7,610 bases of DNA, taken from positions 1 to 7,610 of the forward strand of contig JAUXGF010000127.1 of the NCBI GenBank assembly GCA_030622395.1, in the 5' to 3' direction. This document shows, in pieces, positions 1 to 6,230 of this stretch (position 1 is the first letter of the stretch; each line of letters opens with the position of its first letter). The DNA comes from Calditrichaceae bacterium. GTDB taxonomy: Bacteria; Calditrichota; Calditrichia; Calditrichales; Calditrichaceae. The position numbers and the translations under genes are program-made. The notes under the pieces are model-generated. The model saw only the letters and a program-made list of their open reading frames with translations, was not told the origin of the DNA and searched no databases.

Positions 1-309
1 AATGCTTTCTGGAAGAAGAAAGATCCCACGGAGGGGACCGATTATAACGAATTACTATATGAATACTATTGGCGGGTTGATGAAACTAACCGAAAATTTT
101 ATGTGGATTATAAGGAAGGATGGGAAACTGACCGCGGTCAAATATATCTTTTATACGGAAAACCCCAGCGTGTTGAAAATAGAAGATATTCTACAATTAC
201 CCTTCCTCATATAGCCTGGTTTTACGATGACGAAGATTTAAACTTCATTTTTGTTGATAAAGATAAAAATGGTGAATTTGTATTATTAAAAGATAAAGAA
301 AAGGATTAA
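1..309 (+). CDS. GWxTD-domain protein, C-terminal fragment (5' end outside window)
   Basis: The frame is open from the first base to TAA at 307-309 and gives 102 residues, so the true start lies upstream. The fragment opens with FWKKKDPTEGT, then a YYWRVDETN stretch, then the signature GWETD (visible residues 40-44) running into RGQIYLLYGKPQRVE. This order (FWxxxDPTPGT, GWxTD, RGxIYxxYGxP) is that of the GWxTD domain, found mainly in FCB-group bacteria and Acidobacteria, usually in secreted or envelope proteins of unknown role. The end, with an IAWFYDDEDLNFIF strand and a lysine-rich tail, fits the domain's C-terminus. The stop is 4 bases before the oxidoreductase start, so the two are probably co-transcribed. 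The function is not known; the family call is fairly sure. Confidence 0.85.
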   Translation, partial: NAFWKKKDPTEGTDYNELLYEYYWRVDETNRKFYVDYKEGWETDRGQIYLLYGKPQRVENRRYSTITLPHIAWFYDDEDLNFIFVDKDKNGEFVLLKDKEKD

Positions 310-313
310 ATAT

Positions 314-1330
314 ATGGATAAAACAAAAGTAGGCGTTATTGGCGTCGGACATCTTGGGAAATTGCACGCTTCTCTTTACGAGAAGGTCGTGGACGCTCAA
401 TTAGTGGGTATATACGACCCCGATCAAAAAAAAGCAAATGATATTGCCGAAGAATTAAGTATACAGGCTTTTGACAGCATAGAAGGTCTTTTGGAAAATG
501 TAGAGGCTGTAAATATTGTTACGCCTACTACAACTCATTATGAAGTTGCTTTAAAAGCCCTGGAAAACAATAAACACGTTTTTATCGAAAAACCTATTAC
601 ACACACTGAAGAAGAAGCTCAAAAGTTAATTGATTTTGCCGGAGAAAAAAACTTAAAAATTCAGGTTGGACATATTGAACGCTTTAACGCTGCTGTGCTT
701 GCTCTTGAAGATGTGAAATTGGATCCTCTTTTTATTGAGGCTCACCGTTTGGCTTCATTTAACCCGCGAGGCACAGATGTGGCGGTTATTTTGGATTTAA
801 TGATACATGACCTCGATCTTATCCTTCACATGGTTAAAAGCAAACCGGTTCAAATCGCCGCCAGCGGACTGGGTGTCATTTCCAACACTGTAGATATTGC
901 CAATGCCCGCATCGAGTTTGAAAATGGCTGTGTGGCAAATATTACAGCCAGCCGTATCTCCGCAAAAAAAATGCGCAAAATGAGATTGTTTCAAAAAAAC
1001 GCCTATATTTCTATGGATTTTGCCGATGGTTTTTCGGAAATATTTTTTATCCCCGATGAAAATCAATTGCCGTTTCATGACGGCACGTTGGCTTTTTCCT
1101 TAGGGCAGATTGATGAGGGCGAAAATAAGCGCGAAATAAAATATAACCGTCTGGAAAGAAGTAATATTAATCCTTTAAAAAATGAGTTGACCAGTTTTAT
1201 TGATTCTATCCGCAGTAATATTTCACCTGCCGTCTCGGCGGAAGAAGGTTTGGCGGCTCTGCGGCTGGCAAATCAAATTTTAAAGAAAATTGATGATCAT
1301 CGCACACTTGTTGAAGAAAGGGCTAAATAG
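314..1330 (+). CDS. Gfo/Idh/MocA-family NAD(P)-dependent oxidoreductase
   Basis: This 338-residue protein has the usual length and layout of the family. An N-terminal Rossmann fold has the dinucleotide motif G10-x-G12-x-x-G15. EKP (92-94) supplies the conserved lysine, and DLMIHD (161-166) the active-site Asp/His cluster. The central block (HRLASFNPRGTD, VDIANARIEFENGCVA) resembles the subgroup that, from memory, often sits near lipid A genes in FCB bacteria. That subgroup is related to the UDP-GlcNAc 3-dehydrogenase GnnA, which prepares the amino-sugar form of lipid A. No acyltransferase or aminotransferase partner is visible here, so the substrate stays open. The ATG is preceded by AAGGA at 301-305 with a suitable gap. 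The gene lies 4 bases after the GWxTD gene and overlaps the next by one base. The family is sure; a nucleotide-sugar substrate is inference. Confidence 0.93.
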   Translation: MDKTKVGVIGVGHLGKLHASLYEKVVDAQLVGIYDPDQKKANDIAEELSIQAFDSIEGLLENVEAVNIVTPTTTHYEVALKALENNKHVFIEKPITHTEEEAQKLIDFAGEKNLKIQVGHIERFNAAVLALEDVKLDPLFIEAHRLASFNPRGTDVAVILDLMIHDLDLILHMVKSKPVQIAASGLGVISNTVDIANARIEFENGCVANITASRISAKKMRKMRLFQKNAYISMDFADGFSEIFFIPDENQLPFHDGTLAFSLGQIDEGENKREIKYNRLERSNINPLKNELTSFIDSIRSNISPAVSAEEGLAALRLANQILKKIDDHRTLVEERAK

Positions 1331-1899
1331 TGAGTATAGGGCAATTCTTTTTTAAGACAAGGGGTTATATGCCGGCTCCGTGGCTTTTAGCGTGTATTAT
1401 TTGGGCTGAGCCTCAAACCTTGTTAATCGTTACCGGCGTTTTATTTATTGTATGCGGTGAATTGATGCGTGTCCGGGGAGTTAGTTATGCCGGGGGCGCC
1501 ACGCGCACACGAAATGTAGGCGCTTCAAAATTAGTAACTAACGGTCCTTTTGCTTATTTAAAGAATCCCCTGTATCTTGGGAATATACTTATGTATGCAG
1601 GCGCCGCTGTTCTTTCAGCAGCCTGGTTTCCTTATTTACCCGTTCTGGTTTTAATCTTTTTTTCAATTCAATACCATTTTATTGTTAAACTGGAAGAAGC
1701 GAAACTTACAGAACTGTTTGGCGCAGTCTATACTGAATATGCCCAAAAAGTTCCCCGCTTTATTCCTTCTTTTAAGGCTTATGATAAGCGGTCGGATATA
1801 ATTCCTGCTTTGAAAAAAGCTGTTCGTTCAGAGCGCAGTACATTTTTAGCCATGCTTTCATTTATTGTGATTTTTTCGCTGCGCTGTTATTTTATTTGA
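1330..1899 (+). CDS. Isoprenylcysteine carboxyl methyltransferase-like membrane methyltransferase
   Basis: This 189-residue integral membrane protein belongs to the ICMT/phospholipid methyltransferase group. Hydrophobic segments lie near 17-43, 84-118 and 171-189. The family signature is GPFAYLKNPLYLGN (72-85), and the S-adenosylmethionine-site region has the paired acids E122-E123 followed by FGAVYTEYAQKVPRFIP (130-146). Bacterial members methylate small-molecule or lipid carboxyl or amino groups; the acceptor cannot be read from sequence. The start is GTG at 1330, whose first base is the last base of the previous TAG, with AAAGG at 1317-1321 upstream. ATG at 1369 (residue 14) is an alternative, but the FFFKTRGY lead-in is typical of the family. 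The overlap predicts translational coupling to the oxidoreductase. The extra hydrophobic C-terminal tail is somewhat unusual. Confidence 0.88.
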   Translation: MSIGQFFFKTRGYMPAPWLLACIIWAEPQTLLIVTGVLFIVCGELMRVRGVSYAGGATRTRNVGASKLVTNGPFAYLKNPLYLGNILMYAGAAVLSAAWFPYLPVLVLIFFSIQYHFIVKLEEAKLTELFGAVYTEYAQKVPRFIPSFKAYDKRSDIIPALKKAVRSERSTFLAMLSFIVIFSLRCYFI

Positions 1900-2144
1900 A
1901 ACAGAAAGAAAGAAGTAATGGAGTGTTGGATTGTTGATAAAGTCATTACCCCGGCAAAACATCACTACTCTTTTTCAGATTAGTATAAAAAGGAAATAGC
2001 GCGAAACAAAAGTGGTTTATCCCACGCCGCGCTCCGCGCCGTCCCAAAGGGCTACTATGCAACAAACACACTTGGCTTCGGTATCGTTATAACTGAAAGT
2101 CCCCCGAATACGGGATTGTAAAAACGAAATGGTTATCCGACTGT
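1900..2144. other. Gene-free stretch with a GC-rich palindromic patch
   Basis: No convincing gene was found on either strand. One GC-rich patch at about 2021-2052 contains GCGC-TCC-GCGC (2029-2039) followed by CCCAAAGGG (2043-2051), and a small CCCG/CGGG inverted repeat lies near 2104-2114. These look like remnants of dispersed palindromic repeats in otherwise AT-rich DNA. A 21-codon frame at 1918-1983 follows a purine-rich run but has no recognisable features. Confidence 0.5.
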
Positions 2145-2228
2145 TCGTATAGGCATCAACTTAAAGAGCAAACAGGGATGTATAAATTGTATAGTATATA
2201 AGTTATTTAAGAATTTAGCTGGAATATA

Positions 2229-2274
2229 GTCCCGCTAGGGACGATTGAGAATAGCCCACCAATTTATTGGTGGG
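2229..2274 (+). repeat. REP-like composite unit 1 (two hairpins)
   Basis: The first hairpin GTCCC-GCTA-GGGAC lies at 2229-2242. An 8-base spacer and ATAG follow, then the second hairpin at 2255-2274 with stems CCCACCAA and TTGGTGGG around the loop TTTA. The architecture is repeated in inverted orientation at 2387-2431. REP units of this general kind are mobilised by REP-associated tyrosine transposases in other bacteria; none is encoded in the window. Confidence 0.7.
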
Positions 2275-2299
2275 GAAGAAATATATAATAGCTCAATTA

Positions 2300-2363
2300 G
2301 TCCCGTAGGGACGGTTGAAACCCACAAAACTGATCATCTGTTTATCAATCGTCCCTACGGGAC
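2300..2363. repeat. Inverted pair of GTCCCGTAGGGAC units (BIME-like)
   Basis: GTCCCGTAGGGAC at 2300-2312 is followed by GGTTGA. Its exact complement at 2351-2363 is preceded by TCAATC. The two units thus face each other tail to tail, separated by 38 bases. Both lack the second hairpin seen in the flanking composite units. Such head-on pairs are the usual form of bacterial interspersed mosaic elements; transcripts could fold into one long hairpin and slow or end transcription. Confidence 0.65.
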
Positions 2364-2386
2364 TCATATTGAAAATTTATATCATT

Positions 2387-2431
2387 CCCAGAGATAAATC
2401 TCTGGGCTATTATCGAATGTCCCTACGGGAC
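2387..2431 (-). repeat. REP-like composite unit 4 (two hairpins, inverted copy of unit 1)
   Basis: Read on the - strand, this is GTCCCGTAGGGAC (2431 to 2419), an 8-base spacer, ATAG, and a hairpin (2406 to 2387) with stems CCCAGAGA and TCTCTGGG around TTTA. Spacer length, loop and stem length match unit 1 exactly. The five inner stem pairs differ on both sides, so pairing is kept while sequence is not. Confidence 0.7.
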
Positions 2432-2610
2432 GAATTTATTAACATAGCCATATTTGTTAAGTTAATGCCTATACGACTGTTCAGGACAGCAGAATAATAG
2501 AGCGCTTAAAATATTTACAGCCATTAATCCATTACTTAATTTATTCATAAGCAACTCTTTTTTAGAGGTAAAGTTAAATACGGATACTAATTATATAAAA
2601 TTGATATTTT

Positions 2611-2616
2611 GGGAGG
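2611..2616 (+). promoter_or_regulatory. Strong ribosome binding site fixing the PLP-enzyme start
   Basis: GGGAGG lies 5 bases before ATG at 2622 and is the clearest Shine-Dalgarno site in the window. It decides against the upstream in-frame TTG at 2601. An AT-rich stretch upstream (about 2575-2600, with TATATAAA) could hold a promoter, but no clear -35 box is visible. Confidence 0.8.
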
Positions 2617-2621
2617 CAGGT

Positions 2622-4037
2622 ATGCAGACTGTGTCTAATGAACCGTTTACAATTAAAAATATAAAAAACTATGTGGTTGGTTATGATAAAGTCGTTCCCA
2701 CTATTAAGGGGGAACTTAAGCGTTATATTAATTTAGATAATTCCGCCAGTACGCCGACCTTGACCCCTGTTTTAAATACAATCAATGAATTTATGGGTTG
2801 GTACTCCAGCATTCATCGCGGCACAGGATTTAAATCGCAGCTTAGCACTCATTTCTATGAGCAAAGCAGGGAAATTGTCCGCAGGTTTTGCAATGTTAGG
2901 AATGACGATCATACGATAATTTTTGGTAAAAATGCCACGGAAGCTATTAATAAATTAGCTCACCGTATTCCTTTAAAAGGAAACAGCATCATTTTCACAT
3001 CCAGGATGGAACATCATTCAAATGACCTGCCCTGGCGTATGCGTGCGCCTGTTGTTTATATTGGGCTGGATGAAAAAGGACGGATAGATATTAATGATTT
3101 GCATTATAAGCTAAAAACCCACCGGGGACGCGTTCAGTTAGTCGCTATAACGGGAGCTTCCAATGTAACGGGATACATTAATCCCATAAGCGAAATAGCG
3201 GAAATTGTACACGCTCATAAGGCAGAGTTAATGGTTGACGCCTCTCAACTGGCGCCGCACCGTAAAATCGATATGGGCGATCAGGACGATCCTTCGCATA
3301 TTGATTACCTGGCGTTTTCGGCGCACAAAATATATGCCCCTTTTGGATTGGGCGTACTGATCGCCAACCGCAAAACCTTTGAAGATGGAGACCCTGATTA
3401 TGTGGGAGGAGGAACAGTCGACCTTGTTTCTACTGATAATGTTTTATGGACGGATGTGCCTGAAAAAGAAGAAGCCGGTACGCCGAATGTAGTGGGCGCT
3501 GTTGCGCTGGCAAAAGCGATTCAGGTTGTCACTGAAATTGGTATGGATAAAATCGCCATGCATGAGGCGAGCTTAACTGAATATGCTTTAAAGAAATTGA
3601 AAAAAATCCCCGGCATAGTCATATACGGCTCAACCGATGAAAAAGAAGCTGAAAACCGATTAGGCGTTATCCCGTTTAATTTACAGGATATGCCGCATGC
3701 TTTAGTGGCTTCAATGTTAAATTATGAAAGCGCTATCGGCGTGCGTAACGGCTGTTTTTGCGCACAGCCTTATATAAGGTGTTTGTTACAAACTACTGCG
3801 GATCAAAGCGCTCAACTTGAAAACAATATTTTACATCACGATCGAAGCAATATGCCAGGCGCAGTGCGGATGAGTTTTGGAATGTATAATGAAGAATCCG
3901 AAATAGACGCTTTTATCGAAGCCCTTGAAAAAATTGCCCGTAAAGAAACGATTGGAAAATATGATATAGATAAAACAACCGGGGAATATAAACCGCAGAA
4001 TTTTGAATTGCATTTTGATGAATACTTCCGGTTGTAA
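2622..4037 (+). CDS. Class V PLP-dependent aminotransferase-fold enzyme, cysteine desulfurase-like
   Basis: This 471-residue protein has all the main marks of the cysteine desulfurase/selenocysteine lyase group of fold-type I PLP enzymes. They are INLDNSASTP (36-45), HRGTGF (65-70), MEHHSND (129-135) with the cofactor-stacking histidine, ASNVTG (179-184), VDASQ (205-209) with the pyridine-binding aspartate, SAHK (233-236) with the Schiff-base lysine K236, GTPN (286-289), and RNGCFCAQP (375-383). In the last motif C380 aligns by eye with the catalytic cysteine of SufS. Family members take sulfur from cysteine, leaving alanine. This one is longer than SufS (about 400 residues), with about 35 extra N-terminal residues and a C-terminal tail after 440 containing TTGEYKP. 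No suf or isc partners are adjacent, so general Fe-S supply is not supported; a specialised lyase or epimerase is possible. Confidence 0.88.
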   Translation: MQTVSNEPFTIKNIKNYVVGYDKVVPTIKGELKRYINLDNSASTPTLTPVLNTINEFMGWYSSIHRGTGFKSQLSTHFYEQSREIVRRFCNVRNDDHTIIFGKNATEAINKLAHRIPLKGNSIIFTSRMEHHSNDLPWRMRAPVVYIGLDEKGRIDINDLHYKLKTHRGRVQLVAITGASNVTGYINPISEIAEIVHAHKAELMVDASQLAPHRKIDMGDQDDPSHIDYLAFSAHKIYAPFGLGVLIANRKTFEDGDPDYVGGGTVDLVSTDNVLWTDVPEKEEAGTPNVVGAVALAKAIQVVTEIGMDKIAMHEASLTEYALKKLKKIPGIVIYGSTDEKEAENRLGVIPFNLQDMPHALVASMLNYESAIGVRNGCFCAQPYIRCLLQTTADQSAQLENNILHHDRSNMPGAVRMSFGMYNEESEIDAFIEALEKIARKETIGKYDIDKTTGEYKPQNFELHFDEYFRL

Positions 4038-4043
4038 AAAAGT

Positions 4044-4131
4044 TTTATATAAAAGTAGAATGCCACTAAGACGCTAAGACACAAAGAATCAATTAATTTT
4101 TAAATATTTAGAGCCTTAGAGCCTTTGTGGC
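4044..4131 (+). repeat. Octamer-based inverted repeat, copy A
   Basis: The left arm from GCCAC at 4062 runs as octamers of the type CTAAGACG, CTAAGACA, CAAAGAAT. The right arm, ending in GTGGC at 4127-4131, read in reverse complement is CAAAGGCT, CTAAGGCT, CTAAATAT. The arms thus share an octamer pattern as well as complementarity. The element starts with a TTTTATATAAAA palindrome (4043-4054) just after the PLP-enzyme stop. A second, diverged copy lies inverted at 7004-7101. Similar GCCACTAAGACAC-type repeats are, from memory, widespread in environmental bacterial genomes. Confidence 0.75.
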
Positions 4132-4238
4132 TATTTTCATTGTTTATTGCATTCGACAGAACATGATAGCTGAGAGCTTTTCCAAAATATTATTTACAAA
4201 CCGCTTTTCACATTTAACGTTTTACAACTTGTATCTCC

Positions 4239-4274
4239 GGGCGGCGGGGATATTGATTAGCCGCCCCGAAGGGC
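4239..4274 (+). promoter_or_regulatory. GC-rich leader hairpins overlapping the AlaX ribosome binding site
   Basis: GGGCGGC (4239-4245) can pair with GCCGCCC (4260-4266) over a 14-base loop. The 3' half of the second arm, GCCC (4263-4266), can instead pair with GGGC (4271-4274) around the loop CGAA. That alternative pairing would bury the Shine-Dalgarno bases GAAGGG that serve the ATG at 4280. The two hairpins exclude each other. The stretch is strikingly GC-rich for its surroundings. A regulatory switch is inference; it could also be a repeat remnant. Confidence 0.4.
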
Positions 4275-4279
4275 ATATA

Positions 4280-5464
4280 ATGATTACAGAAAAACTATAT
4301 TATAAAGATAGTTATAAAAAATCCTTTACAGCGCGGTTGCTTGCTCAAAAGCAAGATGAAAAAGGCGTTTGGCTTTTATTAGATCAAACATTATTTTATC
4401 CCGGAGGAGGCGGTCAGTTACCCGATCAGGGACAAATTAATAATTTAACCGTTAAGGATGTAAAAGAAGATAATGATCAGATCTGGCATTTAGTTTCCGG
4501 CGTTCCCGTCCCTGCCGATAATGTGGAAGTTAAAGCGGCTATCGACTGGGAACGGCGTTATTATAATATGCAGCAACACAGCGGTCAGCATTTGCTTTCG
4601 CATGTATTGCATGAATCAGGGATGAAAACGGTGTCTGTACATTTAGGCGAATCATATACATTAATTGAAGTAGAAGGTAATTTTCCTGATCATAATCTAC
4701 TCGGCAGGCTTGAAGAACTTTGCAGTGAGCTTATCCGTAAAGCATTGATGATAAAGACCTGCTGGGTAACAAAGGATGAAATAGACCGCTTCCCGTTAAG
4801 AAGGCCGGCAGGAGATTGGCGGCGCTTAAGAGTTGTTGAGATTGACGCGCTTGATTTTTCAGCCTGCGGCGGAACTCATGTAAAAAGCACATCGGAAATC
4901 GGCTGCATCAAAATAATCGGATTAGAAAAGATTAGAGGGCATGCCCGTATTAAAGCGGTAATAGGCAAAAGAGCTGATCAATATTTTGAGCAATTACACA
5001 GGGTGCATATTGAACTTAAAGAACTTTTGCAAACAGAGACGGAAAATTTTGCAGAACGTATCAGGTCTTTGAAAAATGAAATCAAAAAACAAAAAAAAGA
5101 AACTGACTTTTATATCAGGAATTATATTCAAAGTAAAAGCAAACAAATTTTTGACGCAAATAATTTAAAAGACGATATTATCGTTTACCATCTACAAGAA
5201 GGGAAATTAGAAAATGCGCAAGAGCTTGCCCGAAATTTAGCTGATAATTATAATCAAATCACTTTTATTTATTATGAAAACCGTTTTTTCCTAACTGCGC
5301 CGGCGGATAGTAATTTTAACACAAGCCATTTTCTAAATAATTACCGGGCAGCTCTTGGTTTAAAGGGAGGCGGTCCGGCGGGGTTTGTTCAGGGAATAAT
5401 AGAAAAGCCGGATGAAAGCGCATTAAGGGAAGCTTTATTAGAATTTCGGGGAAATGAAAATTAA
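4280..5464 (+). CDS. Alanyl-tRNA editing protein, AlaX-L type (AlaRS editing-domain homologue with DHHA1)
   Basis: This 394-residue stand-alone relative of the AlaRS editing half hydrolyses mischarged Ser- or Gly-tRNA(Ala) in the cytoplasm. The N-terminal barrel carries FYPGGGGQLPDQG (39-51), typical of these proteins. The zinc site is complete: H100 and H104 in HSGQH, and C196 and H200 in CGGTH. IRGHARIKAVIGKRA (218-232) closes the editing domain. Residues about 238-280 are a charged, probably coiled-coil linker. The C-terminal DHHA1 domain ends in GLKGGGPAGFVQG (360-372), the glycine-rich tRNA-elbow-binding signature. Length and layout match AlaX-L. The ATG at 4280 follows GAAGGG with a 6-base gap; the frame stays open upstream to 4127, but that part is repeat-derived and unlike the family. 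A GC-rich hairpin abuts the ribosome binding site. The stop lies inside the next inverted-repeat element. Confidence 0.92.
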   Translation: MITEKLYYKDSYKKSFTARLLAQKQDEKGVWLLLDQTLFYPGGGGQLPDQGQINNLTVKDVKEDNDQIWHLVSGVPVPADNVEVKAAIDWERRYYNMQQHSGQHLLSHVLHESGMKTVSVHLGESYTLIEVEGNFPDHNLLGRLEELCSELIRKALMIKTCWVTKDEIDRFPLRRPAGDWRRLRVVEIDALDFSACGGTHVKSTSEIGCIKIIGLEKIRGHARIKAVIGKRADQYFEQLHRVHIELKELLQTETENFAERIRSLKNEIKKQKKETDFYIRNYIQSKSKQIFDANNLKDDIIVYHLQEGKLENAQELARNLADNYNQITFIYYENRFFLTAPADSNFNTSHFLNNYRAALGLKGGGPAGFVQGIIEKPDESALREALLEFRGNEN

Positions 5465-5628
5465 TTAGCGCCTGAACGAAAACTAGCCCAAACTGTCATT
5501 TTCCCACAGGGACGCCTTACGGCGCGAGCGGAGCGAGAAATCTATTAACGTTATAAATATTGAAGTTACAGATTTATCCCTTCGGTCGAAATGACAAAAA
5601 AGCGCTTTTTCGTTCAGACACTAATTAG
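5461..5628. repeat. 168-bp MITE-like element with nested inverted repeats
   Basis: Outer arms 5461-5482 and 5607-5628 are complementary at 19 of 22 positions, with the shared core CTGAACGAAAA. Inside is a second pair: TGTCATTT (5494-5501) with AGAAATCT (5536-5543), and their complements within 5570-5596, which reads AGATTTATCCCTTCGG and ends in AAATGACA. The left half carries extra GC-rich sequence between its two blocks (about 5502-5535, with GCGCGAGCGGAGCG). A 14-base perfect palindrome AAAAAGCGCTTTTT lies at 5597-5610. The element has no coding capacity. Its left arm contains the TAA of the AlaX gene (5462-5464). It fills most of the gap before the next operon and may end transcription. 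Confidence 0.75.
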
Positions 5629-5678
5629 AGATATTTAAGATTTGCTATTCTATGTTTTGAATCATAAAGGACAACAAA

Positions 5679-6230
5679 ATGAGCGGAATTAAAGGTATTG
5701 TTATTTTAACTCGTTTTAATTATATAGAAATAACTTATGGGCGTGAAAAATTAAAGGACTTTTTGGATATGATTGATGTACAAGGCAAAGAATCATTAAT
5801 CCAACCCATTGTTATTTCAAAGGATTACCCTGAATTTTTTTTAAAAGCTATTGATGAACTAATGCTGAAGAAATTTTTTAATAATAAAGATTCAGCTTTC
5901 TTAGAATTGGGCTGCTGGAATGCCCGCCGTCTGATGCCGCGTTATTTTCAGATATACTTAGATGAACGCAATCCTGAATCCTTTTTGCTGCAAATGCAAC
6001 GTATGCGTTATATTTTGATTGGATTGGGCGAAATGCATGTCAGTGAAATCGATACAAATTCATACTGGGTAAGGATTAATTATGGACAGGCTTATTTGGA
6101 GTCGGTGCGCTTAAGCGAGCTGGGCTTTTTAGAAGAAGGCTGCCGTCTTTGCGGGGCAAACAATTTACAGTCTACAATCCAGCGCCGTAATGATATATCT
6201 GTGGAATATCAAATAAATTGGAAAAATTAA
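5679..6230 (+). CDS. Probable V4R/HNOB-like (DUF2378-type) domain protein
   Basis: This 183-residue soluble protein has no signal peptide. By eye it follows the heme-NO-binding/V4R/DUF2378 fold. It opens with GIVILTRFNYIEITYG (6-21), comparable to the fold's first helix. A helical middle follows (PEFFLKAIDEL; LELGCWNARRLMPRYFQIYL, 75-94), and then a C-terminal stretch LGFLEEGCRLCGANN...ISVEYQINW (148-181) like the closing strands of these domains. These are small-molecule or signal-sensing modules. The residue I align with the proximal heme histidine of HNOB is arginine (R110), so heme binding is not predicted. Cysteines C155 and C158 form a CxxC-like pair. The ATG follows AAAGGA (5666-5671) with a 7-base gap. 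The stop overlaps the SatD-like start by one base, so the two probably work together. The fold assignment is tentative, made from pattern alone. Confidence 0.5.
   Translation: MSGIKGIVILTRFNYIEITYGREKLKDFLDMIDVQGKESLIQPIVISKDYPEFFLKAIDELMLKKFFNNKDSAFLELGCWNARRLMPRYFQIYLDERNPESFLLQMQRMRYILIGLGEMHVSEIDTNSYWVRINYGQAYLESVRLSELGFLEEGCRLCGANNLQSTIQRRNDISVEYQINWKN

Larger units (their letters stand above)
2145..2476. repeat. 332-bp cluster bounded by a 20-base inverted repeat, holding REP-like palindromes
   Basis: The right boundary 2457-2476 reads TTAAGTTAATGCCTATACGA. The reverse complement of the left boundary 2145-2164 is the same except for one base (G instead of A at position 8), so 19 of 20 match. 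Between them lie four GTCCC/GGGAC palindromes in two orientations and two longer hairpins, listed separately. No transposase lies inside. The arrangement suggests either a non-autonomous mobile element (MITE-like) or a BIME-type cluster of REP units; which one cannot be decided from a single copy. The 60-codon frame inside reads straight through the repeats and is not a gene. Confidence 0.65.

Noticed and set aside
2..214. 70-codon + strand frame at the left edge
   Set aside because: It overlaps the GWxTD reading frame in another phase. The GWxTD frame has recognisable motifs; this one has none.
797..1078. 93-codon - strand frame
   Set aside because: It lies wholly inside the oxidoreductase gene, antisense, with no recognisable domain.
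1918..1983. 21-codon frame after a purine-rich stretch downstream of the methyltransferase
   Set aside because: The ribosome binding site is weak, there is no domain or membrane segment, and there is no support beyond an ATG and a stop.
2229..2431. Possible CRISPR array, since GTCCC units recur and one is followed by GGTTGAAAC
   Set aside because: Units are only 13-14 bases, occur in both orientations, have unequal spacing, and no cas gene is near.
2315..2497. 60-codon + strand frame
   Set aside because: It reads through the REP-like palindromes and the right inverted-repeat arm, and has no protein-like features.
2601..2621. Upstream TTG start for the PLP enzyme
   Set aside because: The strong GGGAGG site lies after it and serves the ATG at 2622.
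3831..4084. Two - strand frames of 60 and 82 codons
   Set aside because: They are antisense to the end of the PLP-enzyme gene, whose motifs and codon pattern are clear.
4127..4279. N-terminal extension of the AlaX frame
   Set aside because: It is encoded by repeat and hairpin sequence. The family start and a good ribosome binding site are at 4280.
6218..6229. TTG start four codons upstream in the SatD-like frame
   Set aside because: ATG at 6230 makes the usual TAATG coupling, and the family begins close to the YTVIIADI strand.
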